The notes under the pieces: generated by a model | Told to the model about the DNA's origin: nothing | Seen by the model: the letters and a program-made list of their open reading frames with translations, nothing else | The model's database searches: none | Assembly (NCBI GenBank): GCA_017308345.1 | Contig: JAFKFE010000510.1 | Coordinates: forward strand, 1-12,346 | Length of the DNA stretch: 12,346 bases | Source: Alphaproteobacteria bacterium | Lineage (GTDB): Bacteria > Pseudomonadota > Alphaproteobacteria > Rhizobiales > Rhizobiaceae | Reading direction: 5' to 3' | Part shown: piece after piece, positions 1 to 6,715 of the stretch | How the letters are laid out: each line of letters begins with the position of its first letter | How positions within the stretch are numbered: position 1 is the stretch's first letter | Made by a program: the position numbers and the translations under genes

Positions 1-1309
1 GCCCTGCTCCTCGATATAGGTCAGCAGACGCCGTGCACGGCGCAACGAATGCGAGCCATAGGCGCGGGCAATCGCCGCATCGCCGGGACAGGGCCAACCT
101 TCCTTCGCAGCGCGGGCAATCATCATGAAGACGCCTTGCATATCCTCCGGCAACAGCGAGGCGCGCACGGACACGTCCCGCCACGCATCGTCCTCGGCCA
201 TGTCGGAGCCGACTCCGGCGCGCGCCCGGGTCAGCATGCGGCGGAATTCCGAAAGGTCGGGCACCACGGAGGCGAGTCCCTCGATGCGGCAGCGGACGAC
301 GAACTCCTGATAGAGCACGCCGATGACGCGGAAGCCTGCGTCGGGCTCGGCCAGGATGGCGCGCAGGATGCGGTCCATGCGCTCGCGCCGCTCGGCCAGG
401 TCCTCGGCGCTCGGCTGCGGCTCCGCCGGCTCGGGCCGGATGTCCAGCGGCGCGGCCTTGGCCGCCATCAACTGGTCGAGCAGGTCGGGCGAAGGCCGGC
501 GTTGCGGCCTGACCGTCTCGGGTGGCGGCGCGGCGAGAATGACCGAACGCGCATCTTCCAGCGTCGCTTCCGGCAGCGGCATCAGCCGCGGCGTGCCGTT
601 GCGCGGGCTGGTTTCGGTCTGGCCGCTGAGCGGACGGCGCGACAGGGCGGGCCCCAGCGCCATGAAATGCCCGCGCTCCAGATCGCGAAACGCCTCTGCC
701 TGTCGCCGCTCCATGCCAAGCAGGTCGGCGGCGCGCGCCATGTCGATGTCGAGGAAGGTGCGGCCCATCAGGAAATTGGAGGCTTCCGCCGCGACATTCT
801 TGGCGAGCTTCGCCAGCCGTTGCGTGGCGATGATGCCGGCAAGGCCGCGCTTGCGGCCGCGGCACATCAGATTGGTCATGGCGCCCAGCGAAAGCTTGCG
901 CGCCTCGTCGGACACCTCGCCGGCGGCGGCCGGCGCGAAGAGTTGCGCCTCGTCGACCACAACCAGCATCGGATACCAGTGGTCGCGGGCGACCTCGAAC
1001 AGCCCGCCGAGGAATGCCGCGGCGCGCCTCATCTGGTTCGCCCGCCGCCTGCAGGCCGCGCTCGGTATGCTCCTCGGCATCGATCACCAGATGGCCGTAG
1101 CGCTCACCGAGCGACACGAAATCGCCCTCGGGGTCGATGATGGTCTGTTGCACCCAGGGCGCGCTCTGTTCGAGCAGCCGGCGCAGCAGATGCGACTTGC
1201 CGGAGCCCGAATTGCCCTGCACCAGCAGGCGGGTCGCCAGCAGTTCCTCAAGGTCGAGGGCCGCCGGCGCGCCTGCCGTGGTCTGCCCCATCTCGATTGC
1301 AACGGTCAT
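1..1309 (-). pseudogene. HerA/FtsK-like P-loop ATPase (DUF87 type), frameshifted and cut by the window edge
   Basis: The start ATG is at 1309-1307. No other in-frame start lies between it and the upstream stop at 1348-1346. The first 90 or so codons give a sensible ATPase N-terminus with Walker A GNSGSGKS at residues 32-39, then IDPEGDFVSLGERYGHL. The frame is lost at about 1030-1050. From about 1041 down to base 1 the sensible protein continues in another reverse frame, with NQMRRAAAFLGG, a Walker B VVVDEAQLF, NLMCRGRKRG and IIATQRLAKLAKN. In the starting frame the same stretch reads as Arg/Ala/Gly-rich nonsense. Homologues as I remember them have about 20 extra residues at the break, so a deletion that is not a multiple of three is likely; this is from memory. 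HerA-like proteins of this kind are ATP-driven DNA translocases or helicases; the role of this group is not established. An assembly error is the main alternative to a true pseudogene. The C-terminus lies outside the window. Confidence 0.72.
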
Positions 1310-1413
1310 GTCTCGACTCGGATCGTCTCCCTGCGCGCGACGGGCTTACCAACCTCAGCACGGCGCGTCGAGCGCGGCCAGCAATCCGCCAGGTGGTGTT
1401 CCACATTTATGGG

Positions 1414-1442
1414 GCGAATGGCGGCAGGCTGTCGCCATTCGC
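1414..1442. repeat. 10-bp perfect inverted repeat in the divergent gap
   Basis: GCGAATGGCG (1414-1423) and CGCCATTCGC (1433-1442) are perfectly complementary around a 9-base loop. A weaker outer pair, GGTGGT at 1392-1397 and ACCACC at 1452-1457, is roughly concentric. It sits between the reverse ATPase gene and the forward 84-residue gene. It could be an operator, an RNA hairpin in either leader, or a dispersed palindrome. No poly-T run follows, so a classical terminator is unlikely. The rest of the 1310-1526 gap shows no convincing promoter or further gene. Confidence 0.45.
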
Positions 1443-1526
1443 ACTGGTCGGACCACCATTTCGCTGGCGCTATCCGGCCATCGGCGTATCATCGCCTCAG
1501 GGAGGGTTCATGGCAGGAGGAGGCCA

Positions 1527-1781
1527 ATGAACGTCGCTGCGGAAGTGCCCGTCATGGACCCGACGGTGCAAGATCTTGTTTCGGCTGCTCTTTCGAAATT
1601 TCGCGCCGGCGACACCGTGTCCACACGCGCCATGCTCGATGCCATACGCCATGCCGACCCGTCCTGCGAGGACAGCGACGACCATCTGGTCGAGCTGATT
1701 GTGATGGCCGCCGTTGGTAGGACCATGGGGGTCGTGTTCGACCACCGCTCCCCCGATGAACGGTTGGCGCGCCTGTCCTAG
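1527..1781 (+). CDS. Small conserved-looking protein of unknown function (84 aa)
   Basis: This is an 84-residue acidic, mostly helical protein containing DPTVQDLVSAALSKF near the start and DDHLVELIVMAAVGRTMGVVFD in the second half. I do not recognise a family. It has no signal peptide or membrane segment, and no cysteine cluster (a single Cys lies mid-protein, in PSCED). The start is chosen for the strong Shine-Dalgarno GGAGGAGG at 1516-1523. The same frame is open upstream to about 1137, but that stretch is Arg/Ser-rich and antisense to the ATPase gene. The gene is divergent from the ATPase and ends 15 bases before the stop of the opposing NTF2-like gene. The coding call rests on the ribosome-binding site and ordinary amino-acid composition; function is unknown. 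Confidence 0.6.
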   Translation: MNVAAEVPVMDPTVQDLVSAALSKFRAGDTVSTRAMLDAIRHADPSCEDSDDHLVELIVMAAVGRTMGVVFDHRSPDERLARLS

Positions 1782-1796
1782 GGGTCCACTAGAGCC

Positions 1797-2282
1797 CTAG
1801 CTTCCCAGCGGGTGCGGCATATAGCCGACGAAGCCGGCGATTTTCCAGCGCCCGCCAACCTTGCGGCAGAAGTAGAGCGTCTGCCATTTGAGCCGGTCGA
1901 CGCCACCGTCGGCCTTGGCGACCGAACCATCGAATTTCTTGTGCAGCACAGCGCGGTCGCCATCGACATCGATGTCGCGCATGTTGGTGACGCGGAACAG
2001 CGCCTCGCGCAGCGGCTCGGCGAATTTCGTCGCCGCGGTGTCCTTGGCCTGGCGCAGCCATTCGTCGCGATAGACTTCGAGCCTCGGGAACTGCAGCCGC
2101 CAGGCGTCGGCGTTGCCGAGGAAATGCGCGTGCATGCCGAAAAAGCTGTCCGCGATGAAGTCGTCCGCGACCATCGACCAGTCCTGTCCCAGGAACGCAT
2201 CGATGTCGCGCCGCACCAGCATTTCCCAGAGCGCATGGCGGTCGGCGTCGCCCTCGGGAAACGGATTCTTGTCGAAGGTCAT
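1797..2282 (-). CDS. NTF2-like (SnoaL-like) small protein
   Basis: This is a 161-residue protein with the layout of the NTF2-like cone fold: N-terminal helices (ALWEMLVRRDIDAFLGQDW, about 17-35), then FIADSFFGMHAHF, then a sheet-rich C-terminal half (RDIDVDGDRAVLHKKFDG, LKWQTLYFCRKVGGRWKIAGFVGY). NTF2-like proteins include ketosteroid-isomerase and SnoaL-type cyclases and many binding or association modules, so activity cannot be inferred from the fold. The start at 2282 is preferred over the in-frame ATG at 2306 because GAGGGGAGA lies just upstream of it. No signal peptide is seen. The gene is divergent from ridA across 188 bases and convergent with the 84-residue gene. A second NTF2-like domain occurs in the flavin monooxygenase nearby; whether they are functionally linked is inference. 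Confidence 0.8.
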   Translation of the reverse strand: MTFDKNPFPEGDADRHALWEMLVRRDIDAFLGQDWSMVADDFIADSFFGMHAHFLGNADAWRLQFPRLEVYRDEWLRQAKDTAATKFAEPLREALFRVTNMRDIDVDGDRAVLHKKFDGSVAKADGGVDRLKWQTLYFCRKVGGRWKIAGFVGYMPHPLGS

Positions 2283-2352
2283 GCCGGATCTCCCCTCATG
2301 ATGCACAGCCGCGAAAGCGGCGCCGAGCGCAAGATGCTCAGGCTTCTGTAAT

Positions 2353-2385
2353 AAAGCAACACGGATTTCGAAAAAATGTTGCTTT
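2353..2385. promoter_or_regulatory. Candidate operator between the NTF2-like gene and ridA
   Basis: AAAGCAACA (2353-2361) and TGTTGCTTT (2377-2385) form a perfect 9-bp inverted repeat with a 15-base spacer. Inside it lies an 8-bp palindrome, TTTCGAAA (2366-2373), on almost the same centre (about 2369). It is AT-rich against GC-rich surroundings and sits 71 bases upstream of the NTF2-like start and 86 bases upstream of the ridA start. This is what a dimeric regulator site in a divergent promoter looks like. The regulator is unknown, and no clear -35/-10 pair could be assigned. Confidence 0.5.
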
Positions 2386-2470
2386 CCGACATTGCCTCTA
2401 TGAGGATCATGCCGACAAGCGTAGACGGCTATGCGACCCTGTTCCCATCAGCCGAGAAAAGGAGGCTCAC

Positions 2471-2836
2471 TTGCCCAAGCAATGCTTTGGAAAATCGCAT
2501 GTTCCGCTCTCGCCCGCCGTGCGCGCCGGCGATTTCGTTTATGTCTCGGGCCAGGTGCCGGTCGGCAGCGACGGGCTTGTGGTGAAGGGCGGGATCGCCG
2601 AACAGACCGAACAGGTGCTGCAGAACGTCAAGGCGGCGCTGGCGCTCGCCGGCTGCGTGATGGACGATGTGGTGAAGACCACCGTCTGGCTTGAGGACGC
2701 GCGCGATTTCGGCACCTTCAACACCGTCTATGCGAGGCATTTCCCGCAGGACCCGCCGGCGCGCACCACCGTCGAATCGCGCCTGATGATCGACATCAAG
2801 ATCGAGGTCGAGGCCGTCGCCTACCGGCCGGTCTGA
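2471..2836 (+). CDS. RidA-family (YjgF/YER057c/UK114) enamine/imine deaminase
   Basis: This is a 121-residue protein covering a whole RidA domain. RidA hydrolyses reactive enamine and imine intermediates released by PLP enzymes and oxidases, giving ketoacids and ammonia; it works as a cytosolic homotrimer. Recognisable stretches are AGDFVYVSGQVPV near the start, VLQNVKAALALAGCVMDDVVKTTVWLED in the middle and PARTTVES...IKIEVEAVAY at the end. Arg98 and Glu112 align with E. coli RidA Arg105 and Glu120, so the active-site arginine is present. The start is TTG at 2471: AAAAGGAGG lies 5 bases upstream, and the next in-frame ATG would remove half of the domain. The amidohydrolase follows 32 bases later with its own strong Shine-Dalgarno, so the pair is probably one operon. 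Subfamily (RidA itself or a Rid paralogue) is not settled. Confidence 0.9.
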   Translation: MPKQCFGKSHVPLSPAVRAGDFVYVSGQVPVGSDGLVVKGGIAEQTEQVLQNVKAALALAGCVMDDVVKTTVWLEDARDFGTFNTVYARHFPQDPPARTTVESRLMIDIKIEVEAVAYRPV

Positions 2837-2868
2837 TCGCGGTCATAGCCGTCATAAAGGAGGCACCG

Positions 2869-4101
2869 ATGCAGTTCGATCTCCTGATCAAGGGCGGGCG
2901 TGTCGTCGATCCCGCATCGGGTCTGGATGCGCCACGCGACGTTGCCATCGCCGGCGGCCGCGTCGCCGCGATCGACGCCGCCATCGATGCCGAGGCGGCC
3001 GCGCAAGTCGTCGATGCCAGGGACTGCATCGTCACGCCCGGCCTCGTCGACCTGCACAGCCACGTCTATTGGGGCGGCACCTCGCTCGGCGTCGATGCCG
3101 ACAGGCTTGCGGCCAAGAGCGGCACCACCACCTTCATCGACGCCGGAAGCGCCGGCGCGGGCAACTTCCTCGGCTTCCGACGCCATGTCATCGAGCGCTC
3201 GAAGGCGCGTATCCTCGCTTACGTCAACATCTCCTTTGCCGGCATATTCGGCTTCGCCAAGACCGTATCCGTCGGCGAATGCAGCGACCTCAGGCTCTGC
3301 GAGCCTCGCGAGACGGTGGCCGCGGTGCGCGAGCACGCCGATGTCGTCGTCGGCGTGAAAGTTCGCTCCGGCAAGCATGCCGGCGGCTTGAGCGGCATCG
3401 CCCCGGTCGACCTTGCGCTCGAGGCCGCCGACCAGGTCGGGCTGCCGCTGATGGCGCATATCGACGAGCCGCCGCCCGGCCGCTCGGAAGTGCTGCCCAG
3501 GCTGCGCCGTGGCGACATCCTCACCCACTGCTTCCGGCCATTCCCCAACGCGCCTGTCTTCGCCTCGGGCGCGGTGCGGCCTGACATGCGGCTGGCGCGG
3601 GAGCGCGGCGTCATCTTCGACATCGGCCACGGCATGGGCTCCTTCGACTTCGCGGTCGCGAAGGCGATGCTTGCGGAAGGTCTCGCGCCCGACGTCATCT
3701 CGAGCGACGTGCATCTCTACTGCGTCGACGGCCCTGCCTTCGACATCCTCGTTTGCATGTCGAAGCTCATGGCGCTGGGAATGCCGCTGATCGAGGTGCT
3801 GCGCGCGGCGACAGTGAATCCGGCGCAGGCAATCGCAAGACCGGAACTGGGCTCGCTGAAGGTGGGTGGCATCGGCGATGTCGCGGTGCTGAGGCTGAAA
3901 CCCGGCCGTTTCACCTTCGTCGATGCCGTGGGTGCGTCATTGGTCGCGGACCAGCGGCTCGTTTCCAGCGGCATCGCCATCGGCGGCGCATGGTGGCCGA
4001 ACGAAGCGCCCGACCATAACGAGACCGAACGCTTCGAGGCGCACGCGCACCACACCCATGTCGACGTCGCCGCAAGGCATTTCGGCCAAGGCCGGAAGTG
4101 A
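2869..4101 (+). CDS. Amidohydrolase/deacetylase family metallohydrolase (COG3964-like)
   Basis: This is a 410-residue amidohydrolase-superfamily enzyme. The N-terminal strand region DLLIKGGRVVDPASG and the C-terminal IGDVAVLRLKPGRFTFVDAVG form the usual beta-sandwich around a TIM barrel. Visible binuclear metal-site candidates are HSH (His63, His65), Lys164 in GVKVR (probably the carbamylated lysine), His197 (MAHID), His220 (THCF) and Asp280 (SSDVHLYC). All the expected ligands are therefore present. Members of this group include enzymes hydrolysing acetylated alpha-hydroxy acids, and many are annotated as deacetylases or dihydroorotase-like; the true substrate is unknown. The start has AAAGGAGG at 2856-2863. 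Position directly behind ridA suggests a shared role in breaking down a nitrogenous compound. The tail carries a His cluster (His392, 394, 395, 397) that may be incidental. A 188-base gap follows with no supported gene, only the palindrome GCGCCGGCGC at 4107-4116. Confidence 0.88.
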   Translation: MQFDLLIKGGRVVDPASGLDAPRDVAIAGGRVAAIDAAIDAEAAAQVVDARDCIVTPGLVDLHSHVYWGGTSLGVDADRLAAKSGTTTFIDAGSAGAGNFLGFRRHVIERSKARILAYVNISFAGIFGFAKTVSVGECSDLRLCEPRETVAAVREHADVVVGVKVRSGKHAGGLSGIAPVDLALEAADQVGLPLMAHIDEPPPGRSEVLPRLRRGDILTHCFRPFPNAPVFASGAVRPDMRLARERGVIFDIGHGMGSFDFAVAKAMLAEGLAPDVISSDVHLYCVDGPAFDILVCMSKLMALGMPLIEVLRAATVNPAQAIARPELGSLKVGGIGDVAVLRLKPGRFTFVDAVGASLVADQRLVSSGIAIGGAWWPNEAPDHNETERFEAHAHHTHVDVAARHFGQGRK

Positions 4102-4289
4102 GGATTGCGCCGGCGCGATTGTCGCCGCAATGCCAGGCTTCGCTGTCGGGTCCTGAAATCCGCGACCGACACTTGGCCTCATGGTCCTTCGCCAAGCTCT
4201 CCGTATGACGCGGATCAATGCCGAAGGCGATTTTCCCGGCAGGATCTCAAAAACATCGGAGCCGCCGATTGAAGAGGAGATGAGCCGGA

Positions 4290-4655
4290 ATGATCGAATT
4301 GCTCGGGATCGATAATGTGATGTTCCATGTCGGAGACCTCGAAACAGCGATCCCTTTCTACGAAAGCTGCGGCTTCGTCCTGAAGTTCCGGGTTGACGAG
4401 AAGCAGATGGCCCTGTTCGACATCGGCCCCGAGGGACCGGGGCTCGTCATCAGCACCGACGAAGGCTCGCCTGGCGGCAGGCTATGGGTCGAAGTTCGAA
4501 ATGCCGACGAGACGCGCCAGGCGCTTCTTGCCGGGGGAACGGCGTCGACACGCATCGAAACGGCCACCGGCGTCACCTGCGAGATTTCCGATCCCTTTGG
4601 CAACCGCATCGGCTTCGCCGACTACAGCAAAAGGCGGGAACTGGCGCGCCGGTGA
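4290..4655 (+). CDS. VOC (vicinal oxygen chelate, glyoxalase-fold) family protein
   Basis: This is a 121-residue single-domain VOC protein with two beta-alpha-beta-beta-beta modules. The first is DNVMFHVGDLETAIPFYESCGF (about 8-29) and the second is LWVEVRNADETRQALLAGG (about 65-83), followed by the family-typical DPFGNRIGFADY (101-112). His13 and Glu68 sit where the first and third metal ligands often lie. The last strand lacks the usual Glu, so the metal site may be altered. Such proteins include glyoxalases, dioxygenases and resistance proteins, so the reaction cannot be named. The start has GAGGAG at 4274-4279, ten bases upstream. It follows the amidohydrolase in the same direction after 188 bases and converges on the monooxygenase with 69 bases between the stops. 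Confidence 0.85.
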   Translation: MIELLGIDNVMFHVGDLETAIPFYESCGFVLKFRVDEKQMALFDIGPEGPGLVISTDEGSPGGRLWVEVRNADETRQALLAGGTASTRIETATGVTCEISDPFGNRIGFADYSKRRELARR

Positions 4656-4724
4656 CGACGGGGTTCAGCCGGAAGACGTCCTGCCGATACGCTCGCCCCG
4701 GATTCCGGTCCTGGCGGCTCCGCC

Positions 4725-6506
4725 CTATTGCCCCGGCTTGCCGTAGACCGGTGTCGGGATGCCTTCCATGCGCGCCTTGAGCTGCAGCGCCACGAATTTC
4801 GAATAGAAGCGCGACAGCGCCAGGTTGCCGCCATGGAACCACAACGCTTCCTGCGCCGTCGGCTTCCACATGTTGCGCAATTCGCCTTGCCAGGGTCCGG
4901 GATCGCCCTTCACGCCGGAGCCAAGGCCCCAGCACGGGCCGACCTTGTCGGCGACCTCGCGCGAGACGATCCCCGCCACCGTCTCGTTCATCGACTGGTA
5001 CCCGGTGCAGCAGACGATCGCGTCGACGGCGAGTTCGCTGCCGTCCTCGAACAGGATGCCGTTCGGCGTCAGTGATTTGATGCCTATGCCGCTCTTTACC
5101 GCGATCTCGCCATTCAGGATCAGCTCGCAGGCGCCGACATCGATGTAGTAGCCGGAACCGGTGCGGTAGGCCTTCATCAGCAACCCGGTCTCGTCCTCGC
5201 CGAAGTCGATGGCGAAGCCGCTGTCGCCGAGGCGCTTGTAGAAATCCGCGTCGCGCTCCCTGATCACATCATAGAGCGCGCGCTGGCCCTTCGGCACCAG
5301 CGCGAAGGGCGTCGACGCAACGATCATGTCGGCCTTGTCGGTGGTGATGCCGCGCGCCAGCGCCTTCTCCGAAAAGATATCGAAGCCGACCTCCATCAGC
5401 GTATCGGATTTCACCACCGTCGTCGGCGAGCGCTGGACCATGGTGACCTTCGCGCCCGCTTCCCACAGATCGACGCTGACATCGTGGCCCGAGCTTGCCG
5501 CGCCGATCACCGCGACGCGCTTGCCGCGGAATTTCTCGCCGGTGGAATACTGGCTGGAATGCAAGAGCTCGCCCTTGAAACTGTCCGCGCCAGGCAATTC
5601 GATCCGCCGCGGCGGCCCATAGGCGCCGGTGGCGAAGACGATGTGCTTCGGCTTCAGCGTGATGCGCTGGCCGACGCGGTCGACCACCACGGTCCAGACC
5701 TTTTCGGCCTCGTCATAGGCGGCGCTGATGCATTTGGTGGCGACCCAATAGTTCAGCTCCATGACGCGGGCATACATTTCGAGCCAGTCGCCCATCTTGT
5801 CCTTGGGCGTAAAGACCGGCCAGTTCTCGGGGAACGGAATGTAGGGCAGATGATCGTACCAGACCGGATCGTGCAGCACGAGCGAGCGATAGCGGTTGCG
5901 CCAGGAATCGCCGGCACGCGCGTTCTTCTCGATGATCAGCGAGGGAACGCCGAGCTGCCGCAGCCGGGCGCCCAGCATGATGCCGCCCTGCCCTCCGCCG
6001 ATCACCAGGCAATAGGGCTGCTCGTGCACGCCGAGATCGCGAGCCTCGCGCGCCCTGGCTTCCGCCCAGGTCTCGCGCTTCGGGTCGGCCTTGTGGCGGA
6101 TGCCGAGCGGCCGGGCCGTGCCTTTCCGCTCCTCGAACCCCTTGAGCTCGCTCATCGCGGTGAACAGCGTGCGGCAGCGGCCGTCCTTGAGCCGCAATAT
6201 CCCCTCGCCGCGCGCAACCGCCGTCTCGAACGTGAACCAGCTTTCGACGACGCCATCGTCGACGGTTGGCTCTCCGGTCAGGTGCCAGTGCGACGGCTTC
6301 GCCTGGCGCAGCGTCGCCTTGAGCATCTCGCGGATGGCCGCCTGCCCTTCCATGGTTTTTATGTTCCATGTGAAGGTGAGCAGATCGCGCCAGTAGCAAT
6401 CCTCCGCGAAAAGACCGGTCGCCGCCTCGATATCGCCAGCCTCAAGCGCGCGACCGAATGCGCCGAGCCAGGTTGCCGCCTGTTGCGATGGTGCGATATC
6501 GAGCAT
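4725..6506 (-). CDS. Flavin-dependent monooxygenase (FMO-like) with an N-terminal NTF2-like domain
   Basis: This 593-residue protein has two parts. Residues about 8-125 form an NTF2-like domain (FGRALEAGDIEAATGLFAEDCYWRD is split by helix/loop; later SWFTFET and GRCRTLFTAMSEL). Residues about 162-590 form a class B flavoprotein monooxygenase. The FAD site is VIGGGQGG (Gly170, Gly172, Gly175). The FMO identifying motif FKGELLHSSQY is at 310-320, and the NADP Rossmann motif VIGAASSG at 333-340, with Ala in place of the central Gly, as is seen in relatives. FATGAYGPP (291-299) and VCCTGYQSMNE are the usual ATG-type segments. Class B enzymes use NADPH and oxygen to hydroxylate N or S atoms or for Baeyer-Villiger reactions; the substrate here is unknown. 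No membrane anchor is seen. The start has AAGGA in the leader immediately upstream. It converges on the VOC gene, and its promoter region adjoins the large palindrome. Confidence 0.88.
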   Translation of the reverse strand: MLDIAPSQQAATWLGAFGRALEAGDIEAATGLFAEDCYWRDLLTFTWNIKTMEGQAAIREMLKATLRQAKPSHWHLTGEPTVDDGVVESWFTFETAVARGEGILRLKDGRCRTLFTAMSELKGFEERKGTARPLGIRHKADPKRETWAEARAREARDLGVHEQPYCLVIGGGQGGIMLGARLRQLGVPSLIIEKNARAGDSWRNRYRSLVLHDPVWYDHLPYIPFPENWPVFTPKDKMGDWLEMYARVMELNYWVATKCISAAYDEAEKVWTVVVDRVGQRITLKPKHIVFATGAYGPPRRIELPGADSFKGELLHSSQYSTGEKFRGKRVAVIGAASSGHDVSVDLWEAGAKVTMVQRSPTTVVKSDTLMEVGFDIFSEKALARGITTDKADMIVASTPFALVPKGQRALYDVIRERDADFYKRLGDSGFAIDFGEDETGLLMKAYRTGSGYYIDVGACELILNGEIAVKSGIGIKSLTPNGILFEDGSELAVDAIVCCTGYQSMNETVAGIVSREVADKVGPCWGLGSGVKGDPGPWQGELRNMWKPTAQEALWFHGGNLALSRFYSKFVALQLKARMEGIPTPVYGKPGQ

Positions 6507-6574
6507 TTTGTCCTTCCCTTTGAATGTCGACCGGCGTGACGTGTTTTCGCTGATTGGGTCGAAAAGTGCGCTTT

Positions 6575-6715
6575 GAGGCCGTCGAGATTCGGGCAGGCCG
6601 AGTCGAAAATGGTGGCTTCCGAGAACCGGAGCGGAGCGTACTTAACGTACGTGAGCACCGGAAGCGCGGGAACCCGCCATTTGCAGGCCGGCCTCACCCG
6701 AATATCGGCCGTCTC
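6575..6715. repeat. 141-bp imperfect palindromic element
   Basis: Two arms of about 65 bases mirror each other around roughly 6644-6645. The left arm (from 6575) reads gaggccgtcgagattcggg, then caggccgag, then aaaatggtggcttccg. The reverse complement of the right arm reads gagacggccgatattcggg, then tgaggccgg, then caaatggcgggttcccg. The centre is GTAC-TTAAC-GTAC (6638-6650). The element fills most of the gap between the rpiR-type gene and the monooxygenase start, and its right end reaches the TGA stop at 6716-6714. It looks like a dispersed extragenic palindrome of the kind common in rhizobial genomes. It could act as a terminator for the regulator and insulate the monooxygenase. I cannot assign it to a named family. 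Confidence 0.7.

Noticed and set aside
49..1720. Long forward open frames across the first gene
   Set aside because: Their products are Arg/Ser/Gly-rich low-information translations antisense to the clear ATPase, as expected in high-GC DNA.
1497..1745. Reverse open frames opposite the 84-residue gene
   Set aside because: No good ribosome-binding site and poor composition; the forward gene has GGAGGAGG.
2821..3714. 297-codon reverse open frame opposite the amidohydrolase
   Set aside because: Shadow of a gene with all metal ligands; no domain of its own.
4181..4318. Possible short forward frame (about 45 codons) before the VOC gene
   Set aside because: No Shine-Dalgarno, no recognisable motif, and it overlaps the VOC start region in another frame.
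4656..4724. Bidirectional terminator between the convergent VOC and monooxygenase genes
   Set aside because: Only the short odd palindrome CCGGATTCCGG is present, with no long stem or T-run.
5484..6539. 351-codon forward open frame opposite the monooxygenase
   Set aside because: It is antisense to an intact 593-residue flavoprotein and has no recognisable domain.
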